From Apus apus (taxonomy: Eukaryota > Chordata > Aves > Apodiformes > Apodidae), in contig NC_067291.1 in the NCBI RefSeq assembly GCF_020740795.1, positions 15,256,780 to 15,320,779 of the forward strand: 64,000 nt of DNA. Direction: 5' to 3'. Each line of letters opens with the position of its first letter. The stretch's first letter is position 1. The notes beneath the pieces were generated by a model. The model saw nothing but the letters and a program-made list of their open reading frames with translations, was not told the DNA's origin and did no database searches. Below, one piece after another: positions 24,601-36,600 of the stretch. The position numbers were made by a program, and so were the translations under genes.

Positions 24601-27600
24601 CCAAACCAGTCCATTCATAGTGGGTGAATAGAAAAGTCTTTGCATACCTGATTTGTCAGGAATTATTCATCCACAAAAATTTGGACCTGAACCATAAGAC
24701 AATTTTCTTTCTTATTCCCTGATATGTGAATCAGTGTCACTTTACATCTGAGCACAGGGTGTTTTGACCTATATAATATCTTAGATAGTGAAAATTCAGC
24801 TTGAAATCTCAAAGCAAAAATGAGAACGGATGGCATGAGCCAGTAATATGGCATTAGCACATGGAGATGCAACTTATCACTGGAAAACATCCTGACAGAA
24901 GTCAAAAGAAGAGCGTTTTGTAAATAATAGGATTAAGAGGCAGGTTGGTACTTTGTGGAGCTGGCTATACAATCAAACTGATAACAACTAGATTAATAAG
25001 GCAATTCAATCTAAACATGGTGTAGCACTAGAAAGCTTTTCAGAATCAATGCCTATCTGTGCAATTTTAATCGAGGTTGGCCTTTGCCTTTTGAAGCCAG
25101 GAGATTTGAAACTGCAGGTCAGAAAGGTGTAATAAAATGGACTGACTTTTTTTTTTTTTCCTTTTTTTTGGAAGTGTGCCTCTTAATTAGTGCCTTCCAT
25201 TTCTTAATGTTTTCCTCTTCCTTAGGTGGGAGAAGTGAAGCAGTGCAGTGATACTGGCTTTCCTGTGTTGGTACTGAAGTATGGCAGAGCTTGGAAAATG
25301 CCACATTTGGCTCAACTATGGGTGTTCTGAGCAGCTGGTTTGCCTGGCTGGTGCCCAGGGGTGGGCTGAGCTGAGCAGAAAGGCTGGACAGGGCAGTGTC
25401 ACCCCATGCAATGTATTCACAGTGCATGTTGTCTTTGTACAAAAAGAGACTGAAGAGAAGGTGTCCAGAACTTGCAGTGGCCACAACTGGCCAAATGGTT
25501 TAGAAGTAAGAGGAGCATTTTAGGGTTCACTAAATCAGCAGAGACCTTCTGCCAAGTATGCCTCAGTTTCAGACAATACCCATGGCTCGGAGAGAGAAAC
25601 CAAGCCTGGCACAGGGAGCAGTGTCTTTGCCAGCATCTTAGGTGTTCACCAAGGGCATTCTGTATGCTTCTGGGCCAGATGCTGCCCTACAGTGGTGGCT
25701 GTGGCCAACAAAGCCCTGTGCAGTGGAGCAAGTCACAGGAAGATGGCTAGCAGAGACCTGCTCTCTCCTCCCCTCCATGTTCATATGTGGCAACAGAACA
25801 CTTTGTGCCATCTTTGCATGATGATATTTTGAAAAGTTCTGCATTTCAGTGTGAGTGTGTGGAAAGAGTAATCCATGAAACAGCCCTTGAGAGGCTGCTG
25901 GGAGGGTTATCTGGGCGGCCGACGTCCTTCCCCACCACCTCTGCACAGAGTGAGCTGGGAGATGTGCTCTTAACTTGACTTCCTCACATCCAGCATCTTC
26001 AGCCCTGATGCCTGCCTGAATTTCAGGAGGAGACAGGCACAGACCTGTCGCTGGGGGCCTGTGAAGATAGATTGGTTAAATGCATTTGAATAATGAGTTG
26101 TGATGCTTCAGATGAGCCCCGCTGTAGATGCAAAACATGGATGAGGTGGGAGCTAATAGGTGTTCTCCACTTCCTGATTTCTGTGATTTATTTTTTTTCC
26201 TTTTGCAGAGTTTGTGAACCAGCATTTATGCGGGGAGCAACATTTCTTTTCTAAGACCTTAATCTAGTCCCTATCTGTCTTATAGCAAGTGTGAAGGAGT
26301 GTGAATCCCATTTGGAAGGCTCCTTCAGAATAGACCTCTCTGAAAGGATGCGTGATTTGCACACTAATCCAGTCTGCTCCCACACCCTGCAGTGAACCCC
26401 ATTAAATGGAGGCTTGTTAAATGCCAGTAGGCTCTAGGAATAAACTAGTCCTGCTGTTCCCTTGATGCACCAAAAAATGAAACTGCTCACAGACTCTCAA
26501 CTCTGTTAAAGGAAAGAGGAGAGTGTTGGAGCAGGAATCATTCTGACTTGGCCATAGATGGTCTCCAGCAGGGGGGAGGAAAGGGGCAACCATCATGGCA
26601 TTTCCAAGGGTTTGATGTTATGCAGTGCTGAGGGCTGTGCTCAACATAACAAAGGGATTTACATCACATTCTGCAAGTCTGAAACTCTTTTTTGATGGCA
26701 CCAAATGTTCATGCACTCATTTCTTTTTCATTTATGCTTAATGCATTTGGGATTTTTTTCTGGACTGGTAGGAATTTGTGCTTCTGGGATACATGTACAC
26801 TAAGGTATATATTTCCAGTTAACAATATTTCTGCTAGAAGAGAATCTGGTTCTCTTTATGAGCCTGTTCATTTGGATGTTTATGCAATGGAAACAATAAA
26901 ACCAAGCAATGAGCATGTGGCAGTTAAAATGTGTCGGTCTTGGAGCCCAGCTCCCACTGAGCATCACAAAGTGGGCAACTGGCTCTTTGTAACCCCTTTG
27001 AAAATAGCAAGCTGTAGCAAAAGGAGCAGTTGGCTCTGCAGCCAACTAGGTGCAGACCAGTATTGTATGTGTGTATTTTTACAGGTGGATTGGCAGGTTG
27101 TATGGGTGGCATTGGTTTCTGAAGGGGCTTGGTCCCTGAAATTCTTCATTATAGCATCAGTCTACTGCCTGGTGCTGGAAACTTTGGCTCTCCATTACCA
27201 CAGGTCTTCTCAGGCAGATCTGGCACCCATCCTTGTGCGGTGGTGTCAGGCCGTGGGAGTGACAATAGAGTTGGCCTCATAGGTTCAGCCAGATTACACT
27301 GGAGGTGAGGACAAGGGGCTTCAAGGTGCTTATAGGATTGGAGGGGGCTGAAACAGGACCTGGTTCTGGCCTGGGTCACCGGTAACCGCAAGAAGATGAG
27401 GATGAGGTCTCCACAAGTCACCCAGGAGGCTGGTGGCTTGGTCTGCATAAAATGGAGATGTTGGGTGGTCTGAACTGAAAGCCCAAGATGAAAATAATGG
27501 TGGGAATCCTGTCCAGATCATCCAGCTCAGTCCCCACCTTAGAAGAACAGGGGAAGTCCCTTGGCAACCTGGAGATGGAGGAGATCTTCTCTATGTGCTA

Positions 27601-30600
27601 CTAACATCTGATTCCTAAAAAAACCCAAAAACCAGAGATGTATTTAATGCAACCTGTAGGCTGCATGCTGCTTTGATGACAGGGACCAGATGTCTTTGAT
27701 GGCTGGTTAGATGCGCAGGTATTATTAATTGGGTTGTTTAGGAGCTTTTTTTTGCAGAATGATTTTACAGTCACGGTAGGGCAGCAATGACAGTGGATGT
27801 GAAAAGCCCTTCACGGGCATCAGGACATCTCTCTTCTGGATGGGGTGGGATGTGAGTGGCACAGCAGTGTCTCCGGAGCCCTTCAGAGCAGGATCTCTTG
27901 ACTGTTGAACAATGCTTGGCAAAGAGGAGCCGGGTTTATAAATAATGCATTTCCTTTGTCTTGCAGGAGTTCTGGAGGCAGAGGTACAATCAGATCAGCT
28001 GTGAACAGCTTACATAGCAAATCTAATAGGTTTGTAAATTAGATTTTGTGTTCATTTGTTTTTGCTGTAAGGCAGCTATTAATCTGCTTCTCCTCTTCAC
28101 TGGATAGTGCTGTTCTTATTTAGCAAATGTATCTGTTTCTTTTCACTTCTGCTTTGCATTTTCTTAATCGTTTCCCCCCCTTCCTTCCCCCAGCTCAGTG
28201 CAATAATCATTTGCAAATAACCGAGAATCTGCAAGTTGCGGTGATTGAGAGAATGAGAAGGAGAGAGTTACTTATTGTGAAAATAAGTCAGTGATAGAGT
28301 TGCAATTCTTCTAGTTTTACTACGTGCTGTTGGAAGAGGCACCGCTGTCTTTGACATCAGAACTTCATTTGGTTTTATCATCATGCACTTGTGTAACATT
28401 GCTCCACTGCAGAGTCATTTCTTGGCATTGCAGCTTCGTTCAGTGTCTCTCTGTGTGATTTTTACAACCATTTCATGTCAGGCCAGAATTACCTGGGGGC
28501 ACAGTGGCAGAGCTTGATGACACCACACAAGAAAGGAAGGGTGATGTCATCACAAAGGTCAAAACACAGAAAATGGACAAAACAAACAAATAAATGGTAG
28601 TTATTCCCAAGATATTTTTACTCCATTCCCTTTATGACACCTTTGGGGTAAGTTTTGCAAGACATGAGGTGATCTGGCAAAATGCAAGATGTGAACAAAT
28701 CCAACAGCCTCGACTGGCAGCCTCTAGAAAAGTACTGTGCAAATACACACAAGTCCACAAAGTGTTTATGAACATATTTCCTTGCCTTTCTGAACCATTA
28801 CATAGAATGAGCCACAGCGAGTCCTTGGAAGCTCCCTCCCTGGGCTGGAGATGTGCTCCTGGGAGCTGCATGTTGTCCATGAGCCTGGGCTACCAACTCT
28901 GTCCAATCTCTCACTCATCTCCCTCCTTGGCATTTACACACTTTTTATAAATGTATTTATTTACAAACCATTTCCCAGCTGGAAAAAGCTCTTTGCACTG
29001 GAGGGGGAGAATCCCTTTAGCTGATGGTGAGTGCTTTGGCTGTGTATTTTTCAGAGTGCTCTGAAGTGTGAAGGTTTTCTCAGGGCTGCAGACACTTGCA
29101 CAGCTTCTTGATAAGATGCTTGGGTATTCTCTTTGGAGGGGGCTGGCTGGAATAAAATCTTTAGATTCATGCCATTTGATGTAAATGGCACTGAAGTGCT
29201 AGGGCTGATTTGCTTCTTAGACCAGGGATTAAAAGCTGGGGTCTCCCAGTGATCGTCTCCAAGCTGCAGGATCTGGCTGTTGCCCATCCTGCTGCTCATT
29301 CCTGTGTCTGGAGCAGGTGGTATGGAAGCTGAAATCCTCATGCTTTCTTCTAACGGGGTGCAAAGCTACAAGCAAGCCAGCCTCCCCCTGCTCAGTACAA
29401 GGTGCTCATAGCCCCACCTCACAAGGAGCACCCAGCAGCTCAGCTAAATTCATTTCTCCTTTGGGTGAAGTGAAGGTTGCACTTCTCTGACAAGGATTTT
29501 AACCTGCTGCAGGAGCTGATCTGGCTCCGCTTTGGGGTGTCCATGTGCAACCACAAGGCAGCAGAGCAACAACCTTGACTGCCCATGTAGGAAATGTCTC
29601 AGTGAATTTTTGGGGCTCCCTGGGGCTCTAGGGTGTCTTGTCTGCAAGTGTCCACCTGCCAACCTGTCTTTGCAGAGCCTGCTTATGTTTTTGTGTGCAT
29701 GCTTTTCTACAGCTAGGTGTGCAAGATTGTGTTTTCTGTCGAGCTGTGCCTGGCTGTAAGTCTGTGTTCCTGTATTTAATGATTTGTCCGTCTGCTTTAG
29801 TGTAGCAGAATACAAACAGGCTTTCAGTTCTTGTTTAGCTAATAACTACAATTTTGCTTTTCTGAGGAAATTTGAATTCCAGCAGCCAGAGCCGAAGACA
29901 GTGATTAGAAGTACCACTGGGATGCTAACGGATCCTGTCTCCCTCCCTCTCCTTGTCTTTCTTTTCTCTAGAGCCGAAGTAGTAATAAATGACTCTTCGT
30001 CTCCAGCTGTTGTTGACAGAAGTAATGAAAGCATTAAGCACAACATTAAACCAGCCTCACCCAAATGGAGACACAACCAGACACTCTCTTTGAAGATCAG
30101 GTACTGGTAATTACCTCTAGGACCAGGAACAGATACGGTCCTCTCTGGTGTGAGCTGGCAGATTGCCCCTGTATATCATCTAAAAAATTCGGGGAAGAAG
30201 TAAAAAGCTTATCTCCTGCAGAGCTCGGCCTCGTATCTGTCAGCGATCTCTTGGAAATGAATTCCTGGCTGAACCAGCTGGTCTTGTGGCAACAAAACAC
30301 AGAGCACTCGAGCCCCCATTTTCCAGGCAAAGTGGGATTAGTGTTCATTGGCGGTGGGTCATGGAGGGGAGAAGGAGACCCTCTTCCTGGGATAAATGTG
30401 GGGAACCCCACTGATGGTGGGCTGACTGTGCTAGCCTGCACTGGAAAGGGATGGGTGAAGAAGGAGCAGGTGTTAAGATGGAGATACCTGGTTGTAAGGT
30501 GTTCTTGGAGAGCATCGGTTAGATGGACTGGCCACACAGCAAGGGCAACCAGTAGGCAAGAGGTCATCTTATGTATGACCCAAGTTATCTCTGTACTTTG

Positions 30601-33600
30601 CCTGATGGGGCTGTTCTCTTCCCTGTCCTCAGGAAACAGATCTTGAAGTTCCTGGATGCAGAGAAGGACATTTCAGTGCTGAAGGGGACACTGAAGCCAG
30701 GAGACATCATCCACTATGTCTTTGACAGGGACAGCACCATGAACGTCTCCCAGAACCTGTATGAGCTGCTGCCCCGCACCTCCCCCCTCAAGGGCAAGCA
30801 GTTCCCCACCTGTGCCATTGTGGGCAACTCGGGGGTCCTGCTCAGCAGCGGCTGCGGCCCCGAGATCGATGCGCACAGCTTCGTGATAAGGTAGGGGCCT
30901 GCACCCGGCAGCACGAGGGGGCTGAGGGGGCTTCAGGGGGCTGGGAGCTGTGGGAAGGGCTGAAGTCCTGCTGGCATGGTGCAGCACAGCCTTGCAGCCC
31001 CGTGGGTGGGCGCATCCTGCAAAGTCTTCCTCCCACTACCAAGTGCTCCTCCAGTTCCCTGCAAATGCAGCTCCTGTCTTCTCAAGATGCACCGTGAGCC
31101 CCCAGCAGCCCCAGTCCCAAGCACTCCCTGCTTTTCCCACATACTTGCTCTCTTGCAAACAAACCCTGTCCTGGACTCTCCCATGGACACAAGCTTGGTT
31201 CTTCCCCAAATCAGTCCTGCCCTCCACACGGTGCACTGGCACCACACCTGTGCACTCTCAGGTCTGGCTCTCCCCTGTGACCACTCCATCCCCAGCACCA
31301 ATGTCCCCACAGATGCACTGCCCTGTGGATCTGCAGCAGCAGATCCTGACCCTCACTGGGCACACACTGAATTCACCACAGAGGATGCTTTAAGAGGGGA
31401 GGAGGAGCCCACCTGCCTTCCCATCCCCAGCACCTGGGTACATCTGTTAGCTGAGGGGCTGCAGGAGTCTGCTGATGATTTATGTATGTGCAGACATTTG
31501 CTTTCTGGTGAGTCTATTATGAAGACAGCCCAATCCATCAGCAGCTCACAGAGGCAGTCCCCCAGTGTGACGTGGGAACGAGGATAATGTCACCTCTGCC
31601 CCAGCTCAAGCCTGACTGCTCCAGTCCGCCTGGCTGCCAGCAGCTCCATCCTGTCCCCAGGGGATGGAACCTACCATTTCCACCCTTAAGTATAACCAGA
31701 GTGAGCAAAGGGGAAAACTGCTGCTGATGGCAATTCTGGCAAAGTTTAGGGAGGGCTTTTCATGTCAGGCAGCAAAGTTGCAGGAGAAAAGCTTTTCTGG
31801 GTGGCAGGATTGGGATGTTGAGCAGCTTCTCCCCAGCTGTGTATGCCAGCACAGATCTGGCATGGACCAGCTCTTCCCACCATAGGTTATCTGAGCCACC
31901 ACTTGAACCTGGCAGCATCCAGGCAGCCTTTTCAATAGGGTTGGCAGTGACCAGCAATGGGCTCTGTGTCCAGAATATAACTTGGCCCTTCAGATCCAAT
32001 GTTTCTTTTCGGTGAGTGGATCAGAAGGGCCCTGTGTGCCAGTAGTGCCAGATTTTCTTTACACCATTCCCTTAGTTTCCCCATCTGTAAAGTAGGGAAA
32101 GCAGCAGCAGTGGCTGATTATCAAGGCAGATGGTTAGGATGCAATTCCTGATCATTAAATACTGTAACTTCACTGTAAAACTCTTCAGGAGAGCACAGAG
32201 TGTGCAAACACGCTGGTACCCTCTGGTTTTCACCACACTGGGGGAACATCTCTCTGTATCCCCCCCATCACCTGGTCCCCAGGGCCACGTTCATGGCACT
32301 GCCAAGGCTTAATGGCTGTGAATCCCACCTTGAGGAGCTGTAGGAAACCACTGTGTAATGAGGGTAATTTGTTGGCAGTTTATCCCTCAGCCCTGGCATG
32401 ACACAGGAGCTCCTGGGGGAAAGTGTGTCCCTGCATCCATGTGCAGAGCCTAAAAAAGTTCTACAGAAAGAGATGTTTTTTTGAAGGTCACAGCCTCCAG
32501 ACAGCCGAACCCTGTGGAGACCAGGTCCTGGCATCTGCCTCCCTCTGGTCTCATTATCACTGCTAGTGCCACCACGTCTGCTGTTAGCAAAGACTCAGGA
32601 AAAGACTGGGGATAACGTTACCCAGCAAGACCGAAATGAAGAGGCGAGTGGTTTTCTTGCATGGAAAAGGCCGTTTTATTTCAAATCTGCCATGGCAGCA
32701 AAGATGGGAGGTTTGTTGCTATGTGTTATTTTGGAATGGCACCAGAAGAGATATCGATCTGTACCAACCCACCCACCAGGCACCAAAGTGATGCCTGTTG
32801 GCAGCGTTGCCTCACAGGAATATCCAGACATGTGCAGGCATATTAAGGAATGATGACCTGGTATTAAGATGGCTCATCATTACCAGGTCAGAGCCTCTGT
32901 AATTTATTGCAGATACTCATTCTCCCACCTCCTCCAAAAAGCAAGGGCAAATCTGTCACTGGCCCCAGCTTTTGGCATCAGACACCCCTCATATTTGTTG
33001 CTATCCTCTCTTCTCATGTTCATTGTAAAGGGCTGTTTGGTGTTTCCCCTCGCAGGTGCAACCTGGCCCCTGTCCAGGAGTACTCGCAGGACGTGGGCTT
33101 GAAGACAGACCTGGTGACTATGAACCCCTCAGTCATCCAACGGGCCTTCGAGGACCTGGTGAATGAGACTTGGAGGGAGAAGCTGCTGCAACGCCTCCAC
33201 AGCCTGAACGGCAGCATCCTCTGGATCCCGGCGTTCATGGCCAAGGGGGGCAAGGAGCGAGTGGAGTGGGTGAACGAGCTCATCCTGAAGCATCACATCA
33301 ACGTCAGGACTGCTTACCCCTCGCTGCGCCTGCTCCATGCTGTCCGAGGGTGAGAGCCTTTCTGGTGTGCTTGGAGCCAGGGTTTCATGAGCCTCCTGAG
33401 GGAGAGATGGAGAGCCATCAGTGGGTTTGTGCTGCAGGCAAACGGCGTGAGCCGTTTATTTCTGCAAACCTTGAGGAGGATTCCATGGGTGGTGGCTGGT
33501 CCTTAGATGAGAACTGGAGACCACCTGGCAAGCAGGGTCTCCCCACTCTGCCCCATTGAGTGTGAGGTCTTCTAGCCATGCAGTATAACAAGCACTTTGC

Positions 33601-36600
33601 TGGCTGAAAGCCACAGTAACTCCAAGACCTACCGTTAGGGCTTTCCTTGGTGGAACGTGTGTGTGTGTTGTGGTTTGTGGAGCTAGTGACAAGGTTTGTT
33701 ACCTTGCGCTTAAATGACACATGCAAGTCTGGCACAGGTCAGGTTGCTCGTGGCAGGCTGGACAGGCTCAGCAGAGGACTGAGGGCTGTTCAAAAGCGGC
33801 CTGTGTGCTCCTGTGATGGTGCAAATTGCACTGCTCATCTTAAATGACCAGCCCAGAGAAGGGACTGACATGGTCTGGTCATGCTGGTCAGATAAATAGG
33901 GCCAAGCAGTAGTAACTAGACTTACTGGGTGGGGAGAAAGGGGTCTGTCTGCTCTTTCATTGCAACCATGTGTCTGGGAGACACAGGTATGGTGGGGATG
34001 GGAAGGCTATAAATAGAGAGCACGCTCCAGGTGTGAGACTTCCGTGTAAATGGCCTTGTAATGGAGTAGGCTCTTGCTTTATTTCTCTGGGGAGACTCAT
34101 GATTCGTCAGGCATTTAGAGAATCTAGACAGGTATGGCTTGTGCTGGAGATGGCTTAGGGGCAGTACTTGTCCTCTCTGATCCTGACTAGACCCTGTTGC
34201 TTTCCTGGGTTGGGAATTCACTCGTGCAGCTGATGCTTCCACCTCCGAGCCTCAGCATTAGTGTGTCTTGATTGCTTTGAGCACTTCATCCTCAGCCCAC
34301 CTCTGAGCCTGAGCTCCTCTGCTCAGTTGGTCTCTGCTGAGTTTTGCTCCACCCCAGCCTGGGTGACGTGTCAGTGCAGGGAATGGGCACAGGACAAATT
34401 TTGGGGTCGTTTCATGCAGGAACAAGCCTAAGGGGGTGCTCTGGGGAGAGGAGTGTGAAAGGCAGCTCTGCAGGCAGCCTCAGGAGGCTGGGAGGAGCAG
34501 AGGCTCTGGTGCCACCATGCATCCCAGGCAGCAAGAACCATGTCTGCTCCACATGCCTGTGTGTGAGGCTTCCTTGGGTTGGAGAGGCATCTTATGGAAA
34601 ACACTGGCTTTGAGGTAAAGAAGGAAAAGTAAATGATCCCACAACTCACAGAAAGGGAAAGGAGGAAGAAAAGAAAAAAAAAAAAAAGAACCACAGCCCA
34701 AATTCAGAGCTATTTCTAGCTGTAATTGACTTACTTTCATCTGTCAAAATAGAATTAAGCTCCTGTAATAAACCCTTTAAATCAACAGGCTGCTAATCCT
34801 GAGCTGGCAAGCATTCCCAGTGCCAGAAAGTTTCTGTAGGAAGCTTTGCAGAGGGATTGGCAAGGGCTGGGCATCACTTTCCCATGGGAGAAGAGGAGGA
34901 TTCCTCGGTAAGCTCTGTTGCTGAGCCTATCTTCCACTTCATGACACCTTCCTGGCCCTCCTGTGCTGCAGCCTTCAGTCCAGCTGGGCTGGCTGGCACT
35001 CTTCTTGTCCCTGTGCATCTCTCACAGAGCAGTTTTGGAGCCACCACTGGTGGCTGGCAGGTCCTGCCTGGCTGGAGGGATGCAGGGATTTTGGGACAAG
35101 CCCAGGGCTTCAGTGCTGTCTCAGTGCATGGAGGGATGCACTCCTCTTCACCATGGCTTGGAGTCTTTCTTTTGCACGTGTTAGTGTTCCTGTGGGTTTT
35201 CATGGGGTCCCATGGAAGACACATGGGTCTGGGCTTCTGAAAACCTTCTGGGGCTCAGAGAGATGTGACCAGTAAGACCAGCAAATGAGTGAAGTAGACA
35301 GTGTTGGTGGGTGTCTGGGATGGATATCTATCAGCACATGGTTGGGCACTGGCTGATGCTGATGACAGGCTCTAAGCACCTGGTCTGAGCCACAGCCAAG
35401 ACCTTGAGCCTGGTCTTTGGGCTGGTTACCGTGCTGGGGGGCAACAGAGAAAGGTGGGTTGTGGCTGCACTGAGGCAGCAGCAATTCAATTACAACCCCA
35501 GAGGCCAGTCCTGATCCTCCTCAGGGGCTGCCCTCTAAGCCAAAGGAACTGCTGCCTGAGCTGCCCCCCTGCTCTCACACTTATCAGCAGGAAAACAAGG
35601 ATGCCTGGTAATTAACGATTAATATAATTAAAACTGCAGGCACCTCAGCTAGCTAGAACTGACGGGAGCATTTTAACACCTACCTGGTGTGTTGTGGCAT
35701 GGTCAAGGAGCTGTGCAGAGGGACCACCCAGGGCTGGAGGCAAAGGGCTGTGCTCTTCTGGGGGAAGGCAACATTAACCCTTTCCTTGGTGCAGCTTCCT
35801 CGGGTTTGGACTTAGATTGGTCTAGGAGGGATTCAGGCAGTATAGAATGAACTGGCCACAGCTGAGGAGGGGGGTGTGCTGATGCTCTTGGTGCTGTATA
35901 GGATTTCTCTCAGGTACCTAATTGATATGAAGTTTGGGATGAAGGAGGAGTCTTTCCTCAGGTCAAACAGACCAGAATCACTAGGACTTTACTTATTCAT
36001 CTTCTGTGGTACTGTCTGATTCCTAAGATCATAATATGTTTTTACTTATGGGCTCCTTGCTCTTACAGGGCTATGGTCTCCAACAACTTCCTCCGTCTCT
36101 CCAGCTCTCTCTGAGGAACGTGCCATTTCGTAGCATTACACTTTTATGTGACAGATCTGAGATTGGTGAAACAAATCCATTTTGTGGCTTGTGGTGTGCA
36201 GCAGAGAATCAATAATCCACAAAGCCCCACAGAACATCCCTCTGGGCTACAGTGGGCTGTAGTTGCAGAGATGTCCTGTCTTCACCTTTGCTGGATGAAG
36301 CTACCCTTTCATAATCTATCCTAAGTTGATTTGGAAATCACAAAGAAATGGGGGAAGTCTTTCAGCCAAGGCACTCTTATTTATTTTTTCAAGGAATAGC
36401 ACTTACTACAAAGACTAATGTTATCTCAACCAACTTCAATTCGGCTACAAAAGCTTTGTCTTTTCTTCCTTCACTTCCAGTGAAATACATTTCTGAGTTC
36501 TTGACTTCTCCTTGAACTGCAGTGTTTATTGTCCTACTCTGCTTTCCCCCAGACCAGAATGCATTTCAGTGGCAACTGAGCATTTTTTTCTATGATTTTC

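Larger units (their letters stand above)
12676..27966 (+). other. ST8SIA2 intron 1 (15.3 kb, phase 2)
   Basis: The intron begins GTAAGT and ends TTTGTCTTGCAG. Its first 340 bp complete the CpG island. It also contains a degenerate 30-bp minisatellite (13013-13460), a CpG-rich patch (15890-16290), CR1 pieces at 17345-17385, 17386-17670 and 18063-18212, and a 68-bp tandem duplication (22743-22878). An unexplained 196-codon open stretch sits near its 3' end (26695-27282). The rest is unique sequence in which I saw no exon or RNA gene. Confidence 0.85.

Noticed and set aside
30065..30646. 193-codon + strand open frame spanning exon 3, intron 3 and the start of exon 4
   Set aside because: It is a read-through in a different frame from ST8SIA2. 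The splice sites and homology assign this interval to exon 3, intron 3 and exon 4.
30976..31587. 203-codon + strand open frame in intron 4
   Set aside because: Its start is embedded in GC-rich intron. The proline/serine/histidine-rich translation has no recognisable domain, and it sits between well-supported exons 4 and 5.
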